64,000 nucleotides of DNA from Scytonema tolypothrichoides VB-61278 (GCF_000828085.3 NZ_JXCA02000001.1:543521-607520); one strand, 5' to 3'; numbered from the stretch's first letter, positions 11,873 to 20,826 are shown. The notes: generated by a model not told the origin, from the letters alone. Numbers and translations: made by a program.

Positions 11873-13930
11873 ATGACAACTAAGCTGCTGAATAATCGCT
11901 ATCAAGTTCTCCAGGTACTAGGTGCCGGTGGATTTGGTGAAACTTTTTTGGCGGAAGATATTCATATGCCTTCTCGCCGTCGCTGCGTAATTAAGCAACT
12001 CAAACCCGTAGTCAACAACCCGCAAACTTATCAAATCATCCAAAACCGATTTGAACGAGAAGCTGCAACCTTGGAGTATTTGGGCGAAGGTAGTGACCAA
12101 ATTCCCAAACTGTTTGCCTACTTTTCTGAAACAGGGCAATTTTATCTGGTTCAAGAATGGATTCAAGGTCAAACTCTAGCACACATCATTAAGTCACAAG
12201 GGGTACTTAGCGAAACGACTGTTAGGGAAATGTTATTGAGTTTGCTGTCCGTATTGGATTATGTCCACAGTAAAGGGATTATTCATCGGGATATCAAACC
12301 TGACAACATCATTATCCGCTCCTCGGATGGCAAACCTGTTTTAATTGATTTTGGTGCGGTAAAAGAAACAGTACGTTCAGTGGTGAGTCCTGCAGGATAT
12401 CCCGCACAATCACTGGTTATTGGTACACCAGGCTATATGCCGAGTGAGCAAGCTATTGGACGCCCAGTTTACGCCAGTGATATTTATAGTTTAGGCATGA
12501 CGGCAATTTACTTGCTCACGGGTTTATACCCAAGTGAACTACAAACGGATCCTCAAACTGGTCAAGTGACATGGCATCACTTCGCCCCTCAAGTATCCCA
12601 AAACTTGGTGATGATACTCAATCAGGCAATTAGGCCACATGCAAGCGATCGCTACACTACCGCCAGCAAAATGCTGTATGCTTTGAGATCTGCAACTTCT
12701 CTCCCCACAGTGGAACCAACAGCAGCCTCTCAACCAACAGTACCCCTAACGAGTAGGGGTTCTGGTGCATCATACTCGTCACAGTATACCCAACCACCAT
12801 TGCCCTCCAATCGAAAAGCTGCTGTTATTCCGGTTTCTTCCACTTCAGCGAACTGGCAAAAACCTGCTTGGATTGTAGGCAGTATGGTTGTGGGTAGCTT
12901 AATTGGTGGAGTCGCCATTGGCAATATAAATCGTCAAACCTCTGAAGTTCCGATTGTGACATCGCCCACCTCTACACCGCTTCCAGCAGCTAACGAAACA
13001 AATCCAATTCCTGCAACCGCGTCCCCAACTCCTACTTCTCAAGCTAGGATACGTAGAAATAGGAGGATTATGACACCAGATCCAGTTGTCATTGCACCTA
13101 GCCAGTCGCAACAGCAGCCAGAAGCTTATATATCTGCTTCACCCTCAGTTGTTCCTGACTCGAAATCACAGTTATCAACAATTGAGCCTGTGCCGGAACA
13201 ACAAGTCCCTGAACAATTGCAAACTCCAGCTATTTTCACTCCACAAGAAACCATACCGCAAGAATCTATTCCACAACAATCTACACCACAAAAAACGGAA
13301 CAACCACCTACATCACAAAAACCACAACAACAATCTATTCCACAACAACAACCTACACCACAAAAAACGGAACAACCACTTACATCACAAAAACCACAAC
13401 AACAATCTACACCACAAAAAACGGAACAACCAGTGCCTTCTCCTACTCTTACCTCAACTCCACAAGTTTCCACTCCACCTCCACAGCCGGAAAAACAAAG
13501 TACTGCAATTCCCAATACCAGTAGTCATGATGTTCCTGCATTTCCCGTTGGTTCTTCAGAAGATACTGTTACAGCAGCCTTAGGAAAGCCAACTAAGGTT
13601 TCAAGAGGTGCGTTTGGGAGAACTCGTGCTTACCTTTACCAGCGTGATCCAAATCGCTTTGATCTTGGTTATTTGTTTGATCGTCAAACAAAACTGCTGC
13701 GTCAAACAGAAGTTTCTTTTGCCCAATCTGTTGGATCCGAAGTGATGCAGAATACATTGCAGGGGATGCTAGGAGGTAATGCTTCTGGTGACATTAAGCA
13801 AGGACTACAACAAGTTTATGAGCGGAAAACGAATCGGTACTCTTTTAATGTTGGTGGACTCAAAGGGTCGATAGAACGCAATTCAGAAGACCAAATTTAC
13901 ATTGCAATTTGGGATGCTAACTTGCATTGA
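11873..13930 (+). CDS. Membrane-anchored Ser/Thr protein kinase
   Basis: Hanks-type kinase. Catalytic domain at residues 10-270: glycine loop GAGGFGE (17-23), catalytic Lys41 in VIKQ, catalytic loop HRDIKPDN with Asp140, DFG at 159-161, and GTPGYMPSEQ as the activation-loop end. After a Ser/Thr/Pro linker comes one membrane helix (about 331-350, IVGSMVVGSLIGGVAIG), then a long Pro/Gln/Thr-rich region (370-540) with imperfect repeats of TPQKTEQPPTSQKPQQQ, and a folded C-terminal domain (about 545-685, starting FPVGSSEDTVTAALGKPTKV) seen on other cyanobacterial kinases. The kinase should face the cytoplasm and the C-terminal domain the periplasm. ATG at 11873 follows GGAG at a short distance. 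It is a single gene, and its substrate is unknown. Confidence 0.93.
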   Translation: MTTKLLNNRYQVLQVLGAGGFGETFLAEDIHMPSRRRCVIKQLKPVVNNPQTYQIIQNRFEREAATLEYLGEGSDQIPKLFAYFSETGQFYLVQEWIQGQTLAHIIKSQGVLSETTVREMLLSLLSVLDYVHSKGIIHRDIKPDNIIIRSSDGKPVLIDFGAVKETVRSVVSPAGYPAQSLVIGTPGYMPSEQAIGRPVYASDIYSLGMTAIYLLTGLYPSELQTDPQTGQVTWHHFAPQVSQNLVMILNQAIRPHASDRYTTASKMLYALRSATSLPTVEPTAASQPTVPLTSRGSGASYSSQYTQPPLPSNRKAAVIPVSSTSANWQKPAWIVGSMVVGSLIGGVAIGNINRQTSEVPIVTSPTSTPLPAANETNPIPATASPTPTSQARIRRNRRIMTPDPVVIAPSQSQQQPEAYISASPSVVPDSKSQLSTIEPVPEQQVPEQLQTPAIFTPQETIPQESIPQQSTPQKTEQPPTSQKPQQQSIPQQQPTPQKTEQPLTSQKPQQQSTPQKTEQPVPSPTLTSTPQVSTPPPQPEKQSTAIPNTSSHDVPAFPVGSSEDTVTAALGKPTKVSRGAFGRTRAYLYQRDPNRFDLGYLFDRQTKLLRQTEVSFAQSVGSEVMQNTLQGMLGGNASGDIKQGLQQVYERKTNRYSFNVGGLKGSIERNSEDQIYIAIWDANLH

Positions 13931-14777
13931 TGAAGTCCCCAGGTTCTGGTACGCTATGTCTAAAAGCGCTCTGTGAATGGAGTTTGACTGAATCGGTCTC
14001 ATTTGAGAGCCAATGAAACTATCAAAAAATAAATCGCATTTTTAATGAGTGATTACATGGGTATATCTACTTTCATTATCACCTTGTAAGTATTTCTGAC
14101 TTTTCATGGTATGTGAAAAAGGTAATTTTGAGGGTTTTCCAAGTCTGGATTTTTCCGTTAGTCACTTTCATTAATTAACCACTATTGAGAATAGGGGTTT
14201 ACATAGTTGTGATACGGACTTGGAGGTAAAATGAGTTGACTTAGAGATGCGATGCCTGCGATGGGTACAAAGCGTGATCGCTTAAGTTGGGAAAAACGGG
14301 TGGTTACGCTCAAGCTCGTTCAAAATTTATAGTCACTAATTCTACGGAAATTAGGATTAGGGCAGGGCGATAGCCTACGACAGAGCTACGCTTAACGCGT
14401 GATTCATATTGTGATTCAGTAACCCCCAATTAGTAACCTCGCGTAAAATTAACACCACTCATTTAGACAATAGCATCAGGTATTTTTGATTTTAAAGTGA
14501 TATAAATCACATAGAAATTGTGACGAAAAGCGTTGTTTAAATGAAAAGTCTTAAAAAGCAAGCATTCCCGCTTATTCACTAATATTTTATATTTGTATTA
14601 AATATACTGAAGTGATATTACTAGGATATTAGGCTGATAATCTCTTACGATATTATGCAGTCAAAACGCTGAATATTTACTTATGCTTATAGCCCTAGAA
14701 CTATATTTATCAGTAATTTTAGAGTATTAAAAATAACTATATTTTGAACGTACTTATTTAGTAGGAGAATCTTCTGA
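13931..14777. other. Long leader and intergenic region before the TIR genes
   Basis: 847 bp, AT-rich toward the TIR genes. It contains a degenerate cyanobacterial dispersed repeat at about 14366-14396 (GCGATAGCCTACGACAGAGC then TACGC), a direct repeat of GTGATTCA at about 14399-14419, and the Crp-like palindrome listed separately. No reading frame longer than a few dozen codons is convincing. The long leader is unusual for this gene-dense region and may hold the TIR operon's control elements. Confidence 0.5.
14496..14511. promoter_or_regulatory. Crp-type palindrome upstream of the TIR/GUN4 genes
   Basis: AGTGA-TATAAA-TCACA matches the cAMP-receptor-protein consensus TGTGA-N6-TCACA at nine of ten half-site positions. 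Cyanobacteria carry Crp homologues (SyCrp1, AnCrpA) using this consensus. It lies 266 bp before the first TIR start codon. Control of the operon by cAMP is inference; the match could also serve a related regulator. Confidence 0.5.
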
Positions 14778-15626
14778 ATGACAAATCAACCCGATTTCGA
14801 TGTTTTCCTCGCTCATAATAGTCAGGATAAACCCCTGGTTAGAGCCATTGCAAGCAAATTGAAACGGCGTGGTTTGAAGGTGTGGCTAGACGAAGAGCAA
14901 ATTGCACCAGGACGCGCATTTCAGGATGTGATTCAACAGGCAATTTCCAATGTTAAATCTGCTGCTATCTTCATTGGAACGGGGGGATTGGGAAAATGGC
15001 AGATACTGGAGTTGCGGTCACTTATCAGCCGACTTGTAGAAGCAGACATTCCTGTGATTCCTGTCTTATTACCAGAGGTTGAGGGAATTCCACAAGATTT
15101 GCTCTTCCTCCAAGAACTAAATTGGGTGAGTTTTGCAAATGGAATAGATGATATTGAAGCGTTAGACAAATTGGAGTCGGGCATTAGGCAAAAACAGGTA
15201 AAAAGCTTACCAAAAACTTCTGGACGCTTCGATGTTCTCTTGTGCTACAACGACGAAGACCGCAACGAAGTAAAGCAAATTGCCGAACAACTCAAGGAAA
15301 GGCAGATTCGACCTTGGCTTGATATATGGGAAGCTTTTGCTGGCACTTCCTGGCAACAATTACTGGAAACTCAAATAGCCAAAATAAACTCACTAGCAGT
15401 TTTTATAGGCAGAAGTGGAGGACCTTGGCAACAAGAGCAAATAGAGCCTTTCATATGGGAATTTATTGAACAAAAACGTCCTGTTATCCCTGTTATTCTG
15501 CCGAATGTCCTGCAAGAGCCGCAACTTCCCATCTACCTCCGACGCCGAACTAGGGTTGATTTTCGTCAGCAAGACCCTGAACCGATAACCCAATTAATCA
15601 ATGGCATACCTGAAGTTAATGAATAG
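14778..15626 (+). CDS. Tandem TIR-domain protein (TIR-TIR)
   Basis: 282 residues, two TIR_2-like domains: TIR-A about 7-130 (FDVFLAHNSQDK, KVWLDEEQI, AAIFIG, IPVIPVLLP) and TIR-B about 151-275 (FDVLLCYNDED, RPWLDIWE, LAVFIG, PVIPVILP). TIR-A has the Trp74/Glu78 pair (W+4), the position of the NADase catalytic Glu in SARM1 and plant TIRs. In TIR-B the W+4 position (221) is Gln, with Glu at W+3, so its activity is doubtful. No membrane segment. Bacterial TIRs cleave NAD+ or make signalling nucleotides in abortive-infection immunity, while others are scaffolds; which applies here is unknown. AGGAGA precedes the ATG. The next gene is its paralogue 16 bp downstream, so the two are surely co-transcribed. 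Confidence 0.88.
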   Translation: MTNQPDFDVFLAHNSQDKPLVRAIASKLKRRGLKVWLDEEQIAPGRAFQDVIQQAISNVKSAAIFIGTGGLGKWQILELRSLISRLVEADIPVIPVLLPEVEGIPQDLLFLQELNWVSFANGIDDIEALDKLESGIRQKQVKSLPKTSGRFDVLLCYNDEDRNEVKQIAEQLKERQIRPWLDIWEAFAGTSWQQLLETQIAKINSLAVFIGRSGGPWQQEQIEPFIWEFIEQKRPVIPVILPNVLQEPQLPIYLRRRTRVDFRQQDPEPITQLINGIPEVNE

Positions 15627-15642
15627 TAGGAGGAATCTTTAG

Positions 15643-17064
15643 ATGGTAAATCAGCCAGAATTCGATGTTTTTTTGGCTCACAATAGTCAGGATAAGCCTC
15701 AAGTGAAAGCTATTGCATCTGAACTTAAAAGGCGTGGTTTAAAAGTATGGATAGATGAAGAGCAAATTTTGCCAGGACGCCCATTTCAGGATGTGATTCA
15801 ACAGGCGATTTCCAATGTCAAATCTGCTGCTATCTTCATCGGTTCACAAGGGCTGGGAAAGTGGCAGGTTATGGAACTGCGGATACTTATTAGCCAATGT
15901 GTAGATGCAGATATTCCTGTAATTCCCGTTTTGCTACCAGGAGTAGAGGGCATTCCAGCGGATTTGCTCTTTCTCCACCAATTCAATTGCCTAAGTTTTG
16001 CTAGTGGCATAGATGATGTAGGAGTACTAGATAAACTAGTGTCAGGAATTACCCAGCAGCAACCAAAAAGCTCATCAAAAACTGCCGAACACTTCGATGT
16101 TCTCCTGTGCTATGACGACGAAGACAGAAGCGAAGTTCAGCAGATTGCGGAGCAGTTAAGACAACGGCAAATTAGACCTTGGCTGAATCTGTGGGAAGTG
16201 CCTCCAGGCAGATCGTGGCAAGAATTACTGGCTGCTCAGATAGCGCAGATCCACTCAGTAGCCATTTTTATTGGTAGTAAATCAAGTCCCTGGCAGAAAG
16301 AGGAAATAGAGTCTTTCATATGGGAATTTATTGAACTAAAGCGTCCTGTTATCCCTGTTATTCTGCCGAATGTCTTGCAAGAGCCGCAACTTCCCATCTA
16401 TCTGCGAAGCAGAACTAGGGTTGATTTCCATCAGGATAAGGCTGAAGCATTTTACAACTTAGAATGGGGCATTACCCAAAGAAAACCAAAAAACAGGCTG
16501 AAAACCTTAGACGAAAGCAACTCTTCTGTACAGCAAACGAATTACTATGCTCATCTAGAGGAGTTACTAGCAGCAGAAAAATGGCAAGAAGCTGACCAGG
16601 AAACTAAAAAACTTCTGCTAGAGTTATCTGGGAAAAAACAAAATGAAAAGTTGGGAGTAGAAGAAATTAGAAACTTTTCCTGTGAGATTCTATGTACTAT
16701 AGACAAACTATGGGTGAAATACAGTAACGGACGCTTTGGCTTTAGTGTCCAGAATAGTATCTGGCATAAAACTAGAGCAAAGCCTTGGTGGCAGAAGTTG
16801 AAAACTAAGTTTTTAGGTAATAGTGGTAATGACAATAATAATGAAAAAGGCTATTGGTACAGATTTGGAGAAAGTGTCGGATGGTACAAAGAACTCAAGA
16901 AAGATCAAAAAAATTGGGTTCAATATAAAGATATAACATTTAATATTAATGCTCCTGAAGGACACCTTCCCTATTGTAGGGAATGGTGGAAAGGAATGCG
17001 GTATGAGCATGAGGCTGGACGTTTTTCTGCCCTAATGTTGAGACTTGAAAATTGTAAAAAATAG
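15643..17064 (+). CDS. TIR-TIR-GUN4 fusion protein
   Basis: 473 residues. Residues 1-265 are a close paralogue of the upstream TIR-TIR protein. TIR-A keeps Trp74/Glu78; TIR-B has Glu at both W+3 and W+4 (220, 221). A linker (about 275-298) leads to a GUN4 domain (301-470) with LEELLAAEKWQEADQETKKLL, IDKLWVKYSNGRFGFSVQ, VGWY and NAPEGHLPY. GUN4 binds protoporphyrins and stimulates Mg-chelatase; fused GUN4 domains are known in cyanobacteria but their role is not. A charged Asn-rich insert (377-405) interrupts the usual GUN4 loop. AGGAGG lies just before the ATG. A porphyrin- or partner-sensing regulator of TIR activity is an inference from architecture. Confidence 0.88.
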   Translation: MVNQPEFDVFLAHNSQDKPQVKAIASELKRRGLKVWIDEEQILPGRPFQDVIQQAISNVKSAAIFIGSQGLGKWQVMELRILISQCVDADIPVIPVLLPGVEGIPADLLFLHQFNCLSFASGIDDVGVLDKLVSGITQQQPKSSSKTAEHFDVLLCYDDEDRSEVQQIAEQLRQRQIRPWLNLWEVPPGRSWQELLAAQIAQIHSVAIFIGSKSSPWQKEEIESFIWEFIELKRPVIPVILPNVLQEPQLPIYLRSRTRVDFHQDKAEAFYNLEWGITQRKPKNRLKTLDESNSSVQQTNYYAHLEELLAAEKWQEADQETKKLLLELSGKKQNEKLGVEEIRNFSCEILCTIDKLWVKYSNGRFGFSVQNSIWHKTRAKPWWQKLKTKFLGNSGNDNNNEKGYWYRFGESVGWYKELKKDQKNWVQYKDITFNINAPEGHLPYCREWWKGMRYEHEAGRFSALMLRLENCKK

Positions 17065-17146
17065 CAACTATATCAAATCAGTTAACACAAACAAAAGCTG
17101 CACAGTCTTATAGTAAAAAAGAAGTATCAGAATAAATCCTCACAAC

Positions 17147-17797
17147 ATGGTGGAGCAACAAGATAGCGAACTCTTAACACACCTAGCTTATTTATTGGAA
17201 GCAGGAAGATGGCAAGAGGCTAACATAGAAACAAAGAAGATAATCCTTAAGGTAGCTGGTCAAGAAAAAGAAGGCTATCTAACCGATGAAAAAATTCAAC
17301 AATTTCCTAGTCAAATTCTCCGCCAAATTGACACACTGTGGAATAACTACAGCAATGGGAAATTCGGCTTTAGCGTCCAGAAGCGCATCATGAGAGAGTC
17401 AAAAAAAGACCCTCAAGCTTTTGGACAGCGCGTAGGATGGCGTGACCAAGACGGCTGGATTTCTCCTAGTCGCATAATTTATAACCCTATTACTGCCCCA
17501 GAGGGACATCTCCCTTGGGGAGTTATACAAGTAATTACCTTAGATAATGCGGGTTTGGATGCTATTGTTGGCACTATCAGATGGGGAACAAAAGCATTAG
17601 CTAAACAAGACTGGCAGAGACAGCTAATTGTAGATTTTGTCGATTTTATGAATACGGTGACAGGAGATAAAAGTGATAAGGAAGTAATGAGAAGAAATTT
17701 AGAATATGAACTATCTCATGATGAAGCGTGGTGGAAAGGACAAAGACTCGAAGAACATAAGGTTAATAAGCTGTTTTCTCTCCTTGTCATTTTTTAA
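17147..17797 (+). CDS. GUN4-domain protein with C-terminal extension
   Basis: 216 residues. The GUN4 core spans about 9-125: LAYLLEAGRWQEANIETKKI, IDTLWNNYSNGKFGFSVQKR, VGWRDQDGW and TAPEGHLPWG. About 70 residues then separate the core from a tail (WWKGQRLEEHKVNKLFSLL) that resembles the end of the TIR-TIR-GUN4 protein (WWKGMRYEHEAGRFSALM). It follows that gene by 82 bp on the same strand, without a clear Shine-Dalgarno. It is unlikely to be the housekeeping GUN4 of chlorophyll synthesis, given its company and its divergence. A soluble partner or decoy for the fused GUN4 is one possibility. Confidence 0.8.
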   Translation: MVEQQDSELLTHLAYLLEAGRWQEANIETKKIILKVAGQEKEGYLTDEKIQQFPSQILRQIDTLWNNYSNGKFGFSVQKRIMRESKKDPQAFGQRVGWRDQDGWISPSRIIYNPITAPEGHLPWGVIQVITLDNAGLDAIVGTIRWGTKALAKQDWQRQLIVDFVDFMNTVTGDKSDKEVMRRNLEYELSHDEAWWKGQRLEEHKVNKLFSLLVIF

Positions 17798-17966
17798 GAT
17801 TTTTGACTAACAAGGATTTAGGATTTCAAGAATGAGTAACAGAGATAAAAATGACTTATCTAACAATTTTATATTTGTCTTTATGTGAAATGACTTGGTG
17901 CAAAATGTGGGTTGTAATTCAAAAAGAATTGAGATTTTGTACTTAGATTGAGGCATTTTTTGATCA

Positions 17967-19313
17967 CTAGCAACTTGGGTTACTACGAGCACTCGTCTTG
18001 TCCACGAGGGCTAAAAGCGCTTGGTTTCCAAACTCTCGCGAGGTTTTTTCTGATTTTGAATCTTGAATTCCCTGGGAGGGGGTGACTGGTATTCCTGGCT
18101 TGAGTTGCGACTGGGGGGGCGGCACTATAACCTGTTCGCCTGCACGCAAACCAGAGGTCACTTCTGTGGTTACTAATCCCTCCAATCCCAGGTTGATGGT
18201 TCGTTTCTGAGCCTTATTTTGACTATCCCGAACCCAGACAAAGGGGTGCGATCCAGAACGTTGAATAGTTTCTGTACTCAAAACGACTACGTTTTGCCGT
18301 TGTTCTAAAACAATCTCAACGTTCACCCGGCTACCAGGAATCAACTTGCTAGTAGAGGTATCAAGTAGCACTGTAGCAGGTACCGTTGCTTGAGTCGATT
18401 GGTTTTGGTTGCCGCCCTCTTTCTGAGCTTCCTCTGGTGTGAGTGCTTGAGGATACAAACTTTGCACACGTCCGGTGAACTTCTGTGCTGATGGTCCGAT
18501 CGCATTGACACGGGCAACTTGGTTCACCCGGACTCGGGCTGCATTGAGGGTAGAAAGCTGCAGCTTCACCAGTACTTGCTTAGGGTCGCCTAAGGTGAGC
18601 AGGTTGGTGCGGAACTGAACTCCATCACCGTCCTTAACGTAAATACCCAAAACAACGCTATTAAACGGTGCACTCACAGTGGTATTTTGGAGTTGCTGCT
18701 CAATGCCTTGGCGCTCTAGTTGCAGGCTTTGAAGTTTGAGGGCGGTGATGCGCGCCTCTGCCTGACTATCTCGCACTTTAGCCTGCTCTGCACGCACTGT
18801 GTCTTCCTGTTTTCGGACTTGTTGCCCAGCAACAGCTCCCACTTTCGCCAGGGATGAAAGCTTGCGGAGTTCCCGTTCCTGGGCTGTGAGCTGCTGTTGG
18901 GCTTCGACAATTTTCTCGCGATCGCGTGCTAAAGTGAGTTCCTGTTCTCGAATCTGCAACTCATGCTTGGTAAGGGCAATTTTTCGCTCAGGGTAACGCA
19001 GGGTGAGTAGCACTTGGCCAGCCCTGACTTTCTCCCCTGGCTTTACCAGTACCCGTTCCACTGCACCCTCTGTTGGGGACTTGACAATTCTCTGTTCGCG
19101 CAGTTCAACAGTACCGCCCTCTGTGATGGTGGTTTCAACATTGCCTCGCTCTACAGTTAACAAGCTTACTGCCACTGGCTTGGGAGGTTGATTCAAAACT
19201 AGGAAGTAGGTCAACCAGCCGCCGACGCCGACGACAGCCACAGCTGCTGACCCTGCTAGCCATTGCACTCCAGTTTTGAATTTCTTTTTGTCCTTATGCC
19301 AGATCATGAACAC
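17967..19313 (-). CDS. Periplasmic adaptor (HlyD/MacA-type membrane fusion protein)
   Basis: 448 residues: an N-terminal membrane anchor (about 17-39), first half of a biotinyl-lipoyl-like domain (ERGNVETTITEGGTVELREQ, KVRAGQVLLTL), a long coiled-coil hairpin (about 115-215, rich in Glu/Gln/Ala/Arg), second lipoyl half (TVSAPFNSVVLGIYVKDGDG), then a beta-barrel (about 235-350) and a membrane-proximal domain ending near LKPGIPVTPSQG. These proteins bridge an inner-membrane exporter and an outer-membrane channel. No permease or ATPase is adjacent, so it is an orphan here. The last 30 or so residues are family-atypical. It is separated from the glycan genes by the remnant-rich stretch 19314-19849 and may not share their transcript. 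Confidence 0.85.
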   Translation of the reverse strand: MFMIWHKDKKKFKTGVQWLAGSAAVAVVGVGGWLTYFLVLNQPPKPVAVSLLTVERGNVETTITEGGTVELREQRIVKSPTEGAVERVLVKPGEKVRAGQVLLTLRYPERKIALTKHELQIREQELTLARDREKIVEAQQQLTAQERELRKLSSLAKVGAVAGQQVRKQEDTVRAEQAKVRDSQAEARITALKLQSLQLERQGIEQQLQNTTVSAPFNSVVLGIYVKDGDGVQFRTNLLTLGDPKQVLVKLQLSTLNAARVRVNQVARVNAIGPSAQKFTGRVQSLYPQALTPEEAQKEGGNQNQSTQATVPATVLLDTSTSKLIPGSRVNVEIVLEQRQNVVVLSTETIQRSGSHPFVWVRDSQNKAQKRTINLGLEGLVTTEVTSGLRAGEQVIVPPPQSQLKPGIPVTPSQGIQDSKSEKTSREFGNQALLALVDKTSARSNPSC

Positions 19314-19391
19314 TTCACCCCGTCAGTTTGCAGTTCACTCTTAAGCGAGTGCAGCCTTGGGCTGCTCACCTCATATTAATGTCGCAGGATC

Positions 19392-19490
19392 TCATGGTTG
19401 CAGATCGAACACAACAAGGCGGCTGTTGTGCAAAACGCAGCGGAAATTTGAGCTGAGGTAATTTCTTAGTTTAGAGTAATAATCAAGCCT
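19392..19490 (-). pseudogene. Remnant: C-terminal end of a GT2-type glycosyltransferase
   Basis: The minus frame reads LDYYSKLRNYLSS, FRCVLHNSRLVVFDLQP and then stops at 19392. This closely matches the last 30 residues of the transferase at 22017 (VDYYSELRNYLSCTFHCILH) and the ends of those at 23288 and 24443. The conserved FWW just upstream is already lost. No start or catalytic domain survives. An overlapping 42-codon minus frame starting near 19590 is not recognisable. Confidence 0.75.
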
Positions 19491-19666
19491 ACAATTTTTT
19501 GGATGGCAATTTCTAACCATAGTTTAGAGATGAGTTGGTAAAGCTCCTGTCCAATTTGATTGGATTGTTGTGCTTCAATACTGGAGATCATGTCTTTGTT
19601 CCCTAAATTTTTTAAACTTTGAGCAAGCAATCTTGGCTTAAGTTATTTCTTGGCTTAGTTATTTAA

Positions 19667-19780
19667 CTAAATCGGTTTTACAAAGGATCGAAGGTTAATA
19701 TCAGTGATTTCAGCGCTTCGAGGCAGACCAAGTGCATTGATGACTACAGTGACTACCTCCTCTGGCTGCATGAGACGTAA
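19667..19780 (-). pseudogene. Remnant: C-terminal end of a short-chain dehydrogenase
   Basis: The minus frame reads LMQPEEVVTVVINALGLPRS and continues AEITDINLRSFVKPI to a stop. This is the usual closing segment of classical SDR oxidoreductases (ALxLPxTAEVTDIxIRP). A stop codon precedes the leucine-rich start of the fragment. The matching N-terminal SDR fragment lies at 20827-20940, on the other side of the epimerase gene. Confidence 0.65.
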
Positions 19781-19849
19781 AGACCTTTATTTAAATTCTC
19801 CTAAATTAATTAATAAGATAGCTCAAGGTTCATATCAGCCTGTTGAAAG

Positions 19850-20818
19850 CTATTCAAAAGAAGGTGAAGAGCTTTTTAGTTGATCTCTATACCAATCTAC
19901 TGTTTGCTCAAGCCCTTTTCGCAGAGGCGTTACAGGTTTCCAGCCTATCTTGTTATAGGCAAAAGCTATATCAGCGATCCGTTCTTGTTCTACAGGTCTG
20001 TCAGGCAAAGCACCAAATAAAGGCTCAATATCAGAGTTAAGTAAGCTTACAAGTTGCTCCACAGCTTCACGGATAGTTACCAGAGTTCCCGAACCTAGAT
20101 CTATTGTGTAGCCCTCTAAGCCAGATATTGTGGCCATTAAAAGGAACCCTTCAATGACATCATCAACATAGATCCAGTCAACCTTTCTCTGTCCACTTGC
20201 AAGTTTGGGAGCTTGTTTTTGCAGCAAAGAAAGAGTAACCGAAGGAATAACTTTATGTATATTCTGCCCAGGTCCGTAGGTCATGAAAGGGCGCGCAAGA
20301 ACTACGGGTACTTGGTAGAGTTTGTGAAACATTCGACCATAGGCACTACTGGCCCATTTAGCAGCAGCATAGGGAGAAGCAGGTGTGACTTCGATATGGC
20401 TTGGTTGTGGCTCCTCCAAAGAAGCTATCAAGACGATTCGATCGCATCCAACTTCAGCCACCACTGTTAATAGGTTGATAGTACTCACCAAAAGGCTATC
20501 AAAAGTGGGTAAAACGAGATCCAGATTAGCAGCTCCGGTGGTATAGCCAGATAGATGGAAAACTATCTTAGGTCTAATAGTACGGAAAAGAGTACGAATT
20601 TCATCAATACTTTCTAGATTACTCTGCCACCAATGTAAGGAATTTGTATTAGTACTCCGACAAGTCCGAGAAACTGCATGCACTTCTGCACCCCTTTGGC
20701 ATAGACGATTGCACAAATGAGATCCTAGAAAGCCACTCCCTCCGGTAACCAAAACTTTTTGACCAGAAATACGATCCATCTCTTGCATTGCTTGGTTGTC
20801 TAAAACATTCTTATACAT
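19850..20818 (-). CDS. NAD-dependent sugar epimerase/dehydratase (extended SDR)
   Basis: Rossmann-fold extended SDR acting on a nucleotide sugar. Shows the cofactor motif VLVTGGSGFLGSHL near the N-terminus, an FHLSGYT strand, the catalytic Tyr-Lys pair in SPYAAAKWASS, RPFMTYGPGQN, and WIYVDDVIEGF. Length (about 320 residues) is normal. The ATG at 20818 (MYKNVLDNQ) is preferred; the longer frame to 20842 runs into DNA derived from the broken SDR upstream. The exact reaction cannot be told from sequence. It is the last intact gene of the minus-strand glycan locus and is sandwiched between two SDR fragments. Confidence 0.85.
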   Translation of the reverse strand: MYKNVLDNQAMQEMDRISGQKVLVTGGSGFLGSHLCNRLCQRGAEVHAVSRTCRSTNTNSLHWWQSNLESIDEIRTLFRTIRPKIVFHLSGYTTGAANLDLVLPTFDSLLVSTINLLTVVAEVGCDRIVLIASLEEPQPSHIEVTPASPYAAAKWASSAYGRMFHKLYQVPVVLARPFMTYGPGQNIHKVIPSVTLSLLQKQAPKLASGQRKVDWIYVDDVIEGFLLMATISGLEGYTIDLGSGTLVTIREAVEQLVSLLNSDIEPLFGALPDRPVEQERIADIAFAYNKIGWKPVTPLRKGLEQTVDWYRDQLKSSSPSFE

Positions 20819-20826
20819 GATTGAAT

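Noticed and set aside
13126..13515. Cys/Gly-rich 129-codon minus-strand frame
   Set aside because: Antisense shadow of the Pro/Gln/Thr repeat linker of the Ser/Thr kinase.
14778..17064. Thoeris-type TIR defence
   Set aside because: No ThsA-like SIR2/SLOG or other known Thoeris effector is adjacent; tandem TIRs with GUN4 do not match the known layout.
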